From Epiperipatus broadwayi (lineage: Eukaryota; Onychophora; Udeonychophora; Euonychophora; Peripatidae), in NCBI GenBank assembly GCA_028023455.1, contig JAQFVV010000252.1, forward strand, positions 895,349-959,348: a stretch of DNA of 64,000 bases. Direction: 5' to 3'. Numbering within the stretch: position 1 is the stretch's first letter; the number at the start of each line of letters is the position of its first letter. The translations under genes were made by a program, and so were the position numbers. This document shows positions 34,978 through 44,060 of this stretch, in pieces. Under the pieces are notes generated by a model. That model was given only the letters and a program-made list of their open reading frames with translations, was not told the origin of the DNA and did no database searches.

Positions 34978-35969
34978 CATAAAAAAAAAGAATATAAAAT
35001 ATTATCTTAAATTGCATATGTAATTTTGAAGTTAATATTATCTTTAAAAAAAGTCTGAGTTTATAATACAAATAAAAAATTAAATGTTCAAATTATTATT
35101 TTTTTCGACTAACAAAATCTAAAAAAGTTCATAAATTTAAACAAAATGGATCACGTTTTTCTTTGATATAAATTGTTTCTATATCTTGTAGATTTTTATA
35201 GCTTCTACTTTTTGCCATTGTTTTTGACACTTGTTATAGTAGACAAAATTCCATTTTAACTTAATGCATATTGTAATTTTTGTTAAGACATTTTATTAAG
35301 ACGATCCATACTTTTCTTTCATTCAGTTTATTTAATAGTACAGAATGTTAAACAACATTAGATAATTTATTACTAATCTGATTCATTTTATTATGCCAAC
35401 AATTGATTTAAGTTTATTTAACTGAAAATTCAACTTATTAGTAAGTCAGTCCATTAATAAAGATTATTAATAATTATCATTTTGAAAAATAAGTAACATA
35501 GATATAATTATGTTGTTGAGCTATTGTTAAACCAGTATAAACGTTTAATTTTATGAGACCCAAAATTGTTTAGGGGATCATCTAGTGGAATTAAGGTGTA
35601 TAAGAGTTAGCTATTGTTAACTCACAATTTTATTAATACTATTTAATAAGTTCATCTGTTTAAAACCATTTGTTTTAAAACCTTGGTTAGTCTGTTCACA
35701 AGACTAAATATGTTTCTGTAGTACTTATAGTCAAAAAAAACATTGCTAACAGTGCTATCTTGGCAATAATTCCAAACTTTGTATGTATTTTGTTTTGTCA
35801 TTTTAGTAATTGTAAATAAACCTATTTATTATTTATTTTAAAACAAATCTAGTTTCTGTTTATTTTTTTATATGCTATTGTCTTGAGTTCACAATATTTA
35901 TCATTTTCATTGAGTTAATGATATTTAGAATATTCCAATATTCACAGAAATAAAAAATAGTCAGCATAG
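34978..35969. other. AT-rich non-coding DNA
   Basis: No supported gene or repeat border. Confidence 0.4.
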
Positions 35970-36354
35970 AGCTCTCAAAATAAGCTCTTAACAAGGATTG
36001 CAGAATATTCCCAACCCCAGACCAGGTTCTGCTACTGGCATCATCAGTGAGGTGTCAGGATATTCAAGCGTTAGACTAAAAATAGCAGGACAAGCCCAGC
36101 ACTTTATCTAATGTATAACTATAAAGTAGAAAATCTGAAATTTTCAGACATCCATACATCTTCCAATCCAGCTATCTAAATTAAATAGCCATATGGGATT
36201 GAATTAAGTTCAGATACACAATATATTAATAGCTATGGCAATATAAAATTGCCAAAGTCTAAATAGCAAAAAACAAAATTTTTAGTCAGATGTCACATAA
36301 CCTACTTTATTTACAAATGTTTTACATAGAGCTTGCAAAATAAGCTCTTAATAA
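35970..36354 (-). repeat. Family A hammerhead repeat, copy 4
   Basis: Minus-strand unit with family landmarks 'gtcagatgtcacat', 'ccatatgggattgaa', 'gctgggcttgtcctg' (in sense) and a hammerhead at 36011-36057. Copy 4 and copy 5 are consecutive tandem monomers pulled apart by the Penelope-like element at 36355-38283. Confidence 0.65.
36011..36057 (-). ncRNA. Type I hammerhead ribozyme, one core base lost
   Basis: Minus strand: stem I ACCUCA pairs perfectly with UGGGGU. The first box CUGAUGA is intact and stem II is UGC/GCA with a 5-nt loop. The second box reads GAAC rather than GAAA, so one A of the core is missing. GUC is the cleavage triplet. Reduced or no cleavage is expected. Confidence 0.55.
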
Positions 36355-36813
36355 TGTTTTTCTGAAGGTTTGTGATGATGGTGTTCTAGCTGTATTTTTA
36401 TATTGGACTATTTCCATCATCTAATATGTGTGTTGAATGTCTTTAGAAAAGTTTAATTTTTAGTTAAATATTCCAAATGCATTCAACTGTTAGTAATATC
36501 ACAGCAAACAGGTTAGTATATGCGCCAACTGTTAGTAATATCACAGCAAACAAATGTTAATAATATCACAGCAAACAGGTTAGTATATGCACTAACTGTT
36601 AGTAATATCACATTAAACAGGTTAGTATATGCACAACGTTTCGAGAGGTATTTTTCTCCCCTCTTCTTCAGGTGTTGCTGGCCTGACCAGTGACAGTATT
36701 AGCATGGGATTCGAACCTGGGTCCTTAGATTCTTGATTATTGAAATTTAAGGTAACACTCTAACCAACTGACACATCCTGCCAAAGGCAACAGTATGTAG
36801 TAATTTCATATAC

Positions 36814-37209
36814 TTATCTATGAGGTTCCTCCTGATTTCTCCACTTTTTCCTCAGAGCAAAGTTGATTAGTGATTTCCATACATTATGTATAGTCACACT
36901 AGGTTGACTTATGGGATTTTTTGCCATTGTCATGTGAGCAGCTTCTTTAAATTTTCCTCTTTGTACCTTTTCTTCTTTATCCAATATTTTTGTATTTTCC
37001 CAATTGAACGTATGTTCATTGGTCCATACATGGTCTGCTACCTTAGACACATCTGTTTTCTCTCTTCTAATCATCAGTTTATGCTCTTGCAAGCACTTTT
37101 GAATGGGACAGCTGGTCTCACCAATATATGTTCTTCCACATTCACATGGTATTTCATAGATGCAGTTTTTTCTTTGCAGCTTTTCAAGTTTAGGCTTTGT
37201 AGATGTTAG
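36814..37209 (-). pseudogene. PLE 3 endonuclease region (inverted arm copy)
   Basis: The minus-strand frame 37092-36814 encodes the same C-terminal endonuclease half as the sense arm (QEHKLMIRREKTDVSKVADH to the basic end), with few residue differences such as RGKF for RRKF. The GIY-YIG core part lies upstream at about 37100-37200, in a different frame. The antisense frame on the plus strand is a shadow. Confidence 0.7.
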
Positions 37210-37324
37210 AATTCATCATAGTGTGGCATGGCTCTGAAAAGCTGTTCTGATGTTATACTGATTGCAGATTTTCCTTAATTTGTCTGCTATTTTTGGAATG
37301 TATGGATAAACTCTTAAGAAAAAT

Positions 37325-37901
37325 GGTTATCCATCAGCTGTTATTAAGAAAACATTAAACAGACAACAAAAAGAACCATCAAGAGAAAAGACAATTATTG
37401 GTACTATAGTGTATCCATACATTCCAAAAATAGCAGACAAATTAAGGAAAATCTGCAATCAGTATAACATCAGAACAGCTTTTCAGAGCCATACCACACT
37501 ACAAGGAATTCTAACATCTACAAAGCCTAAACTTGAAATGCTGCAAAGAAAAAACTGCATCTATGAAATACCATGTGAATGTGGAAGAACATATATTGGT
37601 GAGCCTTCCCATTCAAAAGTGCTTGCAAGAACATAAACTGATGATTAGAAGAGAGAAAACAGATGTGTCTAAGGTAGCAGACCATGTATGGACCAATGAA
37701 CATACGTTCAATTGGGAAAATACAAAAATATTGGATAAAGAAGAAAAGGTACAAAGAAGAAAATTTAAAGAAGCTGCTCACATGACAATGGCAAAAAATC
37801 CCATAAGTCAACCTAGTGTGACTATACATAATGTATGGAAATCACTAATCAACTTTGCTCTGAGGAAAAAGTGGAGAAATCAGGAGGAACCTCATAGATA
37901 A
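37325..37901 (+). pseudogene. PLE 3 GIY-YIG endonuclease region (sense copy)
   Basis: The frame running through 37409-37636 reads PYIPKIADKLRKICNQYNI, then CIYEIPCECGRTYIGE, the GIY-YIG core with its Cys pair. It is then interrupted by a frameshift at about 37620 and continues in another frame (to 37901) with CLQEHKLMIRREKTDVSKVA, DHVWTNEHTFNWENTKI (the conserved His-containing block) and a basic tail ending at a stop. Upstream coding character reaches into the palindrome centre (GYPSAVIKKTL) but no RT active site is present. The gene is broken. Confidence 0.8.
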
Positions 37902-37931
37902 GTATATGAAATTACTACATACTGTTGCCTT

Positions 37932-38020
37932 TGGCAGGATGGCTCAGTTGGTTAGAGCGTTACCTTAAATTTCAATAATCAAGAATCTAAGGACCCAGGT
38001 TCGAATCCCATGCTAGTACT
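37932..38020 (+). other. tRNA-like segment with Pol III A and B boxes
   Basis: In the 3' non-coding part of PLE 3, 'tggctcagttggttagagc' matches the tRNA D-arm and A box, and 'ggttcgaatcc' is a perfect B box. The anticodon arm is replaced by about 30 nt ('ttaaatttcaataatcaag') and the acceptor stem does not close, so it is not a tRNA gene. It could serve as an internal Pol III promoter or be a captured tRNA/SINE piece. The inverted arm holds a matching copy at 36700-36788 with a damaged A box. Confidence 0.5.
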
Positions 38021-38040
38021 GTCACTGGTCAGGCCAGCAA

Positions 38041-38090
38041 CACCTGAAGAAGAGGGGAGAAAAATACCTCTTGAAACGTTGTGCATATAC
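38041..38090 (+). ncRNA. Hammerhead-like motif of PLE 3 tail
   Basis: 'cctgaagaagaggggag' is followed by 'cctcttgaaacgttgtg', giving CUGAAGA, an AGAGG/CCUCU stem II with an 11-nt loop, GAAAC and a GUU cleavage triplet, with a short CAC/GUG stem I. A bulged base beside the core and the short stem I make activity doubtful. The inverted arm has the same motif at 36627-36675. Confidence 0.3.
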
Positions 38091-38283
38091 TAACCTGTTT
38101 GCTGTGATATTACTAACAGTTAGTGTTTGCTGTGATATTACTAACAGTTGGCGCATATACTAACCTGTTTGCTGTGATATTACTAACAGTTGAATGCATT
38201 TGGAATATTTAACTAAAAATTAAACTTTTCTAAAGACATTCAACACACATATTAGATGATGGAAATAGTCCAATATAAAAATA

Positions 38284-38684
38284 AAGCTCTTAATAAGCAT
38301 TGCAGACTGATTTCTGCTACTGGTATTGTAAGTAAGGTGCTAGGATATTCAAGCATTAGATTAAAAATATCAGGTCAAGCCCAGCACTTTATCTAATGTA
38401 TAACTATTAAGTAGAAAATCTGAAATTTTTAGATATCCATAAGTCTTTCGATCCAGCTATCTAACTTAAATAGCCATATGGGACTGAACTCAGTTCAGAT
38501 ACACCATATATTAATAGCTGCAGCAATATAACATAGCCAGAGCCTTAATAGCAAAAAATAAAATTACAAAAAAAAATCCAAGTCAGATGCCACATGACCT
38601 AATTTAATAAGCTTGTATTTATAAATGTTATATATAGAACTTGCAAAATAAACTCTTAACAAGCTTTTCAGAATATTCCCAACA
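38284..38684 (-). repeat. Family A hammerhead repeat, copy 5 (decayed ribozyme)
   Basis: Minus-strand monomer that continues the tandem interrupted by PLE 3. It carries the landmarks 'ccatatgggactgaac', 'cagatgccacatgac' and 'aactcttaacaagctttt'. The hammerhead position (about 38300-38345) has CUUACAA in place of CUGAUGA, so it is inactive. Confidence 0.6.
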
Positions 38685-39012
38685 CCAGTTATTAATATAT
38701 GGTGTATCTGAAATTAGTTCAGTCCCATATGGCTATTTAAGTTAGATAGCTGGATTAGAAGACATATGGATGTCTGAAAAAATTAGATTTTTTACTTAAT
38801 AGTTATACCTTAGATAAAGTGCTGGGCTTGTCCTGGTATTTTTAATTTAATGCTTGAATATCCTAGCACCTCACTGATGACACTAGTAGCAGAAACCAGT
38901 CTGGGGTTGGGGATATTCTGCAAAGTTTGTTAAGAGCTTATTTTGTGAGCTTTATATATAACATTTGTAAATACAAGCTTATTAAATTAGGTCATGTGAC
39001 ATCTGACTTCAT
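38685..39012 (+). repeat. Family A hammerhead repeat, copy 6 (inverted)
   Basis: Plus-strand monomer facing copies 4-5, with 'cagtcccatatggctattta', the hammerhead at 38866-38911 and a terminal 'ggtcatgtgacatctgact'. It starts at a shared 'ttattaatatatggtgtatc' junction. Confidence 0.65.
38866..38911 (+). ncRNA. Type I hammerhead ribozyme, stem II damaged
   Basis: CUGAUGA and GAAA boxes are intact, stem I pairs ACCUCA with UGGGGU perfectly, stem III is AC/GU and the cleavage triplet is GUC. Stem II is CAC/GCA, with only one canonical pair left, against UGC/GCA in copy 4. Cleavage is expected to be weak or absent. Confidence 0.55.
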
Positions 39013-39017
39013 TTTTT

Positions 39018-39277
39018 TTGTAATTGTAATTTCTAAGTGAAATCAAGGTAACTGATAATTAAACATTTGCAGATACAAATAATATTTTGTATTAAGATAT
39101 TTCAACTATGTTTATCTTCAAAGATGGAAGATTGTATAATATGGATTTTGTAATTGTAATTTCTAAGTGAAATCAAGGTAACTGATAATTAAACATTTGC
39201 AGTTACAAATAATATTTTGTATTAAGATATTTCAACTCTGTTTATCTTCTAAGATGGAAGATTGTATAATATGGAAA
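39018..39277. repeat. Two-copy tandem duplication, 130 bp
   Basis: 39018-39147 is repeated at 39148-39277 with only three or four differences. Both contain 'aagtgaaatcaaggtaactg' and 'gatggaagattgtataatat'. The duplication is recent and non-coding. Confidence 0.85.
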
Positions 39278-40231
39278 TGAAGATTTTTTGACATTTCAGG
39301 AGATTATCTATACTATTCCAGACTGCACATGATTAAGTTATTTAGATATTGAATGCCTATTTTATTTCAAGGTCCAATTACATTTAATTACTTATGACAG
39401 TTGTCTGTGGGAAAGTGGAAAGACATAAAAGGCGCCCTTTTCTTTTTACAATCTCGAGCTGATGTCCTGAGTAAAAGCCGACACCATTCCAAATTTTTAG
39501 TATTTTAATTGGGCAATTAGATATTAGAATAAATATCCTTTTATGTAAATTTAATAAATATCGTTATTTAATGGTAGAATCACTGACTACAAGAGAAGTG
39601 TTTGCCTTCAATAGTCAGCCAGAAATATCATTCACTCATTCATGTATCCATTTATTTATTTAATAGGCAACATTACATGATAATACAATTTGCAAAAGTC
39701 ACAGTAGGACCCTTGAGATTACTTATTTTTGTTATTTTCATAGCTATTGATCCAGTTCTTAATGTCATAATACCAAATATTGGTAGTATAAGACAAATAT
39801 TCTTTATTTATTCCCTATGCTATAAGAAAAGTACATTTTATGGTAGTTTCATATAAATCAAATGTTTTAAATCATGCTATTCAGAATTAGTGATGAGAGT
39901 ATTACCATATTCTTAAAATGTTAGAAGAGAAGATTTATTAGAAAATACTTATTTAGGTACAGATTTATTTTACTCAGAGAATATAATTTAATGGGATGTT
40001 AAATCTGATAAATGTTTAGCAAGAGTGGAATTTTCCTCTCTACCATTTATTCCAAATCATTTATTAGGCTATAATTATTTGTAGTATTGTTTGATTTTTC
40101 TCTATATCATTATAAGTTTCTGTAGTATCATCTTAAAATTATTGTAACCCCACTGAGTATAGCCAGTGTTCGAAGAACAAGAGTCTCTCTCGAATAATGC
40201 TCCCTTTCTCACTTCTCTAATAGGTTACAAT
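39278..40231. other. Non-coding DNA
   Basis: No recognisable gene. A frame at 39602-39856 is hydrophobic and has no known domain. Around 40140-40230 there is a short stretch of less biased composition without further features. Confidence 0.35.
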
Positions 40232-40340
40232 ATATATATAAGTATAGAGGATTTGAATTCAGATTTTCATGCATTCTTCAACTATCCACACTATCTCATA
40301 CAACTGATACACATGACCACACACATGTAGAAAAGATTAA

Positions 40341-40401
40341 TAATCACCAATATCCGTATTTCATGCTAAACCAGCACTCATCAGTTGGTCTAGATTATCA
40401 T
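40341..40401 (-). ncRNA. Type I hammerhead ribozyme, family B copy 1
   Basis: Minus strand: outer stem I GAUAAU/AUUAUU, inner stem I ACCAA/UUGGU, box CUGAUGA, stem II GUGCU/AGCAU (with a G.U at the base), box GAAA, a short stem III (AU/AU) with H17 = A, all in the right order. The catalytic core is complete; stem III is imperfect. Confidence 0.7.
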
Positions 40402-40901
40402 CTCTCACACATATATATATAATCAATGCTCAGTTTATATTAAGATAGCAAATCTTCATACTTTAATGGACAGGCTTCAATCCACTGCAACCTCCAACTT
40501 TTCAGCCATCCATATCATTGAAAATCTGATGATGAAAACGCAAATCCCATGCTGATGCTAATATTATTTTCATTCCCATGTTGACCTGAAGTCACTCTGA
40601 CCCCTCATGTACAGGACAGTATCCATTAAATACATATAAGAGGGATGGACAGGATACAAGCTTAATATGTAAATATTTAAAAAGCAGGCACTCTTCACAA
40701 ACCTGGAAGCTTAATTGTAAGTATAGAGGATTTGAACTCAGATTTTCAAGCACCCTCCAACTATCCACACTATCTCATACAACTGCTACATACAACCATT
40801 GTAAGTATAGAGGATTTGAACTCAGATTTTCAAGCAGCCTTCAACTATCCACACTATCTCATACAACTGATACACATGACCACACACATGTAGAAAAGAT
40901 T

Positions 40902-40962
40902 AATAATCACCACTATATGTATTTCAAGCTAAACCAGCACTCATCAGTTGGTCCAGATTATC
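40902..40962 (-). ncRNA. Type I hammerhead ribozyme, family B copy 2
   Basis: Same arrangement as copy 1 with CUGAUGA and GAAA intact. There is a U.U mismatch next to the base of stem II (GUGCU/AGCUU) and the innermost stem I pair is lost (ACCAA against GUGGU). Cleavage is likely reduced. Confidence 0.6.
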
Positions 40963-41163
40963 ATCTCTCACACACATATATATATAATCAATGCTCAGTT
41001 TATATTATGATAGCAAATCTTCATACTTTAATGGCCAGGCTTCAATCCACTGCAATCTCCTGAAAAGTTGGAGGTTGCAGTGGATTGAAGCCTGTCCATT
41101 AAAGTATGAAGATTTGCTATCTTAATATAAACTGAGCATTGATTAAATATATGTGTGAGAGAT

Positions 41164-41224
41164 GATAATGTGGACCAACTGATGAGTGCTGGTTTAGCAT
41201 GAAATACATATATTAGTGATTATT
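41164..41224 (+). ncRNA. Type I hammerhead ribozyme, family B copy 3
   Basis: Boxes CUGAUGA and GAAA are intact, with stem II GUGCU/AGCAU, stem III AUA/UAU with a 2-nt loop, and H17 = A, so the predicted cut is between 41212 and 41213. Stem I is ACCAA/UUAGU (one C.A mismatch) plus an outer GAUAAU/AUUAUU. The core is predicted competent. Confidence 0.7.
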
Positions 41225-41637
41225 AATCTTTTCTACATGTGTGTGTGGTCATGTGTATCAGTTGTATGAGATAGGGTGGATAGTTGAAGGGTGCTTGAAA
41301 ATTTGAGTCCAAATCCTCTATACTTACAATTAAGCTCCCAGGTTTGTGAAGAGTGCCTGGTTTTCAAATATTTACATATTAAGCTTATATCCTGTCCATC
41401 CCTCATATGTATTTAATGGATACTGTCCTGTTCATGAGGGGTCAGAGTGACTTCAGGTCAACATGGGCATAGCAATAATATTAGCAGCATGGGATTTGAA
41501 TTTTCATCATCAGATTTTCAATGATATAGATGGCTGAAAAGTTGGAGGTTGCAGTGGATTGAAGCTTGTCCATTAAGGTATGAAGATTTGCTATCTTAAT
41601 ATAAACTGAGCATTGATTATATATATGTGTGAGAGAT

Positions 41638-41699
41638 GATAATATGGACCAACTGATGAGTGCTGGTTTTAGCATGAAATACGTATATTGGTGATTATT
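41638..41699 (+). ncRNA. Type I hammerhead ribozyme, family B copy 4 (best)
   Basis: All elements are present: outer stem I GAUAAU/AUUAUU, an internal loop, inner stem I ACCAA/UUGGU with five perfect pairs, CUGAUGA, stem II GUGCU/AGCAU with a 6-nt loop, GAAA, stem III AUAC/GUAU and H17 = A. The predicted cut is between 41687 and 41688. Loops flanking stems I and II could make the usual tertiary contact. Cleavage here and at copy 3 would release a ~475-nt monomer. Confidence 0.8.
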
Positions 41700-41844
41700 A
41701 ATCTTTTCTACATTTGTGTGGTCATGTGTATCACTTGTATGAGATAGTGTGGGTAGTTGAAGGGTGCTTGAAAATCTGAGTTCAAATCCTCTATACTTAT
41801 AATTAAGCTCCCAGGTTTGTGAAGAATGCCTGGTTTTCAAATAT

Positions 41845-41893
41845 ATATATATATAATACTATTCACAGATGTGCTATAGAATTGACGCATATT
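41845..41893. repeat. Left target-site duplication of the 42 kb LINE
   Basis: 'actattcacagatgtgctat' and its flanks are repeated at 43933-43981 with one clear mismatch ('gacgcatat' against 'gacacatat') over about 49 bp. This brackets the LINE and marks its insertion. Confidence 0.75.
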
Positions 41894-41929
41894 CCATATA
41901 TATATATATATATATATAATACAGTTGAT

Positions 41930-42304
41930 ATTCATAATCTTCAGAAACGTTCTAATTTATTTAAATTAGAACTTACAAATCGGTTTCAAGTATTAGTAGA
42001 TTTTGAATATGATTCAGATTTGAATGAAATTAATAGGAAAATAATTGATACACTTTTAAAAACTGCATCAAAGATAGCTGGTAGAAAAAAGCAGCAATTG
42101 ACCAATAAAATTTCTACTGAGATTAAAGAATTTATGATGAAAAGAAGGAATATAAGGATATACAACAATGATGCATTAAAAAAGATTGAATATCTCGAAT
42201 TTTGTAAAATGGTGTGGAAAAGAATTGAAAATGATATAAGAAAGTATAATTGTGAACTAGCAAGAAAAGCTGTAGAAAAGAATAAAAGGTGGCATTATTA
42301 TTAA
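41930..42304 (+). pseudogene. LINE pre-RT region
   Basis: The frame through 42304 reads LELTNRFQVL, SDLNEINRKIIDTLLKTASK and IAGRKKQQLTNKIS, then a Lys/Arg-rich helix. This is the linker between endonuclease and RT in this LINE group ('NRFxxL...IAGR'). It ends at a stop at 42304 and the RT resumes in another frame from about 42330 (VEDFYQESYSNKEQ), indicating a frameshift. The ATG at 41819 lies outside the element, so the apparent start is false. Confidence 0.7.
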
Positions 42305-42329
42305 AAAGGGAGATGACATCATGAAATTG

Positions 42330-43260
42330 TGTAGAAGACTTCTATCAAGAATCATATAGTAATAAAGAACAAATACCTCCTATACCTATTATATCTTCTG
42401 AATTGCCTAGAATTTTGAATGAGGAAGTAAGACATGCAATTAAATTTATGAAGAAAGGTAAAGCTCCAGGTAATGATGGAATTATAATTGATATATTACA
42501 AGAAGCAGGTGAAGAAATAGAATTTTTTTTAGCAAAGTTATATTCCAAACGTCTAAATGATAAAGATGTATCAGATAATTGGAAAAATGCAGGATTAATA
42601 TTGATATTTAAAAAAGGTGATAAAGAAGATATTAAAAATTACAGACCTATCAGTCTTTTATCAGTTTTATACACAATTTTTACTAAGATAATTATAACTC
42701 GTCTACAAAGAATACTGGACTTCCACCAACCAAAAGAACAAGCTGGATTTAAAATTGATTTTAGTACAGTAGATCATATCCAAGTATTGAGAGAAGTTAT
42801 AGAAAGGATAAGTGAATATGAGATGCCATTATGCTTAGGATTTGTAGATTACGAAAAGGCATTTGATTCTATAAACATTTCTTCAGTGATTAAAGCATTG
42901 GATCATCAAGGTATAGATCCAGGATATTGTCATATTTTAAAGAATATTTATAAAAAGCAACAGCAACAATTAGATTACATAATGATAGTAGGAAAGTCAA
43001 CATTGACAAGGGTGTAAGACAGGGTGACTCCATATCTCCAAAACTTTTTACAGCAGTGCTGCAAGAAGTATTTTGTGGATTAAAATGGGAAGCTAAAAGA
43101 GTGAAAGTAAATGGAGATTATTTAAGTCATTTAGATTTTGCAGATGATGTAATTGTTTTTGCAAATAATGCTTTAGAGTTACAGGAAATGTTGCAGTAGT
43201 TATCAGATGAAAGTAGGACTAAAGATAAATGTTAAAAAGACTAAAGTAATGTTTAATAGA
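42330..43260 (+). pseudogene. LINE reverse transcriptase domain
   Basis: The long frame to 43017 holds RT blocks in order: KKGKAPGNDGI, LIFKKGDKEDIKNYRPISLL (block 2), a QAGF block, then GFVDYEKAFDSI (block A, first catalytic Asp). After a frameshift at about 43010 come GVRQGDSISPKLFT (block B) and LDFADDVIVFANNA (block C, catalytic FADD), then stops. The RT would copy the LINE RNA at a nicked target site. Block order and spacing are normal, but the frameshifts and stops make this copy inactive. Confidence 0.9.
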
Positions 43261-43921
43261 TTTTCTCAAAATATGAAAATAAAAATTGATTATGATGAAT
43301 TAGAAGAAGTTAACAGTTCCAAATACCTTGGTTAGATTATTAATACAGATGTTAACATAATGGATGAAATTAATCATAGAATTAAACTTGGTTGGAGTGC
43401 TTTTGGTAAAAATAACTTGATACTAAAAGGTAGAAATAACTTGATACTAAAAGGATATATTCCTATGTGTTAGAAAAGGAAGGTTTTTAATAAATGTGTT
43501 TTTCCAGTTTTTCCTTATGGATCTGAGACTTGGACACTTAATAGAAGAGAAATACAGAGACTTCAAACCACTCAAAGAAGTATGGAGAGGTGCATTTTGG
43601 GAGTAACAAGAAGAGATCGAAAATGCAATGTATGGGTAAGTGAACAAACAGGGTGTTACTGACCTCATTGAAAAAATTAAAAGAATGAAGTGGAGTTGGG
43701 CTGTACATATTTTTAGAAGAAATTGTAATAGATGGGCAATTGAAATTTTAAACTGGATTCCAAGAGATTGTAAAAGACCCAGAAAGAGACCACATGTGAG
43801 ATGGATGGATGAAATAAGAAAGTGCGCAGGGGTGATGTGGAGAAGAGAAGCTAAAAATCGGAAAAGATGGATTAAACTTGGTGAAATCTTCATCCTGCAG
43901 TGGATTGATAATGGTTGTTGA
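43261..43921 (+). pseudogene. LINE thumb and C-terminal domain
   Basis: Translation in shifting frames gives KIKIDYDELEEVNS, KYLG, INHRIKLGW, YGSETWTLNRREIQRLQTTQ, CILGVTRRDRK and, in the frame 43640-43921, KIKRMKWSWAVHIFRRNCNR and RPRKRPHVRWMDEIRKCAG. These are the usual C-terminal motifs of the group. A 19-bp segment 'gataacttgatactaaaagg'-like is duplicated at 43410-43455. It is closely related to the fragment at 30.3-30.9 kb. Minus-strand frames here are shadows. Confidence 0.8.
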
Positions 43922-43932
43922 TAATGATAATG

Positions 43933-44060
43933 ATATATATATAATACTATTCACAGATGTGCTATAGAATTGACACATATCCCAATCAATAAATGCTTTA
44001 AAGACAGGTGCTTGCTTTAAAAACATTTATTGATGTGGGAGTGCATGTCAGTTCTATGGT
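43933..44060. repeat. Right LINE target duplication and hairpin
   Basis: 43933-43981 duplicates 41845-41893. The sequence 43963-44058 folds: 'atagaattgacacatatccc' and 'caataaatgcttt' pair with 'aaacatttattgatgtggga' and 'gtcagttctat'. The LINE therefore inserted within one arm of a ~95-bp foldback. Confidence 0.65.

Larger units (their letters stand above)
36355..38283 (+). mobile_element. Penelope-like element 3, large palindrome
   Basis: Arms 36393-37308 and 37412-38284 are inverted copies around a 103-bp centre. The right half carries the sense coding sequence and the left half is an inverted copy of it. The 13-bp 'aagctcttaataa' occurs on both flanks (36342-36354 and 38284-38296), a likely target duplication within the tandem family A repeat. 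About 38 bp at the left lie outside the palindrome. Short 'actgttagtaatatcacag' tandem units lie near both outer ends. Confidence 0.8.
40232..41845. repeat. Family B hammerhead repeats, 2 + 2 inverted array
   Basis: Four family B monomers form a large palindrome centred near 41058: two in minus orientation (40232-41057) and two in plus (41058-41845). The plus pair has a 474-bp period ('ttggaggttgcagtggattg' at about 41060 and 41539). Landmarks of each monomer are 'tgaactcagattttcaagca', the ribozyme, 'tactttaatgga', 'aaatctgatgatgaaaa' and 'catgttgacctgaagtca'. An ~85-bp segment is duplicated at 40716-40800. The antisense frame at 41481-41840 is incidental. Confidence 0.8.
41920..43932 (+). 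mobile_element. 5'-truncated non-LTR retrotransposon (LINE)
   Basis: About 2 kb insertion flanked by ~49-bp target duplications. It holds the connector, reverse transcriptase and C-terminal domain of an endonuclease-RT type LINE and ends in a short (gataat)n-type tail, as RTE-like and related LINEs do. The apurinic endonuclease domain is absent, so it is 5'-truncated. The target lies in the left arm of a small hairpin (43963-44058). Confidence 0.85.

Noticed and set aside
36886-37209. 107-codon plus-strand frame and its partner at 37527-37829 minus
   Set aside because: Both are antisense to the PLE 3 endonuclease arms and occur twice only because of the palindrome.
37932-38020. Functional intron-containing tRNA gene
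   Set aside because: The D-arm and B box are good, but the acceptor and anticodon stems do not close.
41481-41840. 119-codon minus-strand frame
   Set aside because: It lies wholly inside a family B non-coding repeat and is not kept in the other monomers.
43447-44026. Two minus-strand frames of 148 and 92 codons
   Set aside because: They are antisense shadows of the LINE C-terminal domain, whose plus-strand motifs are clear.
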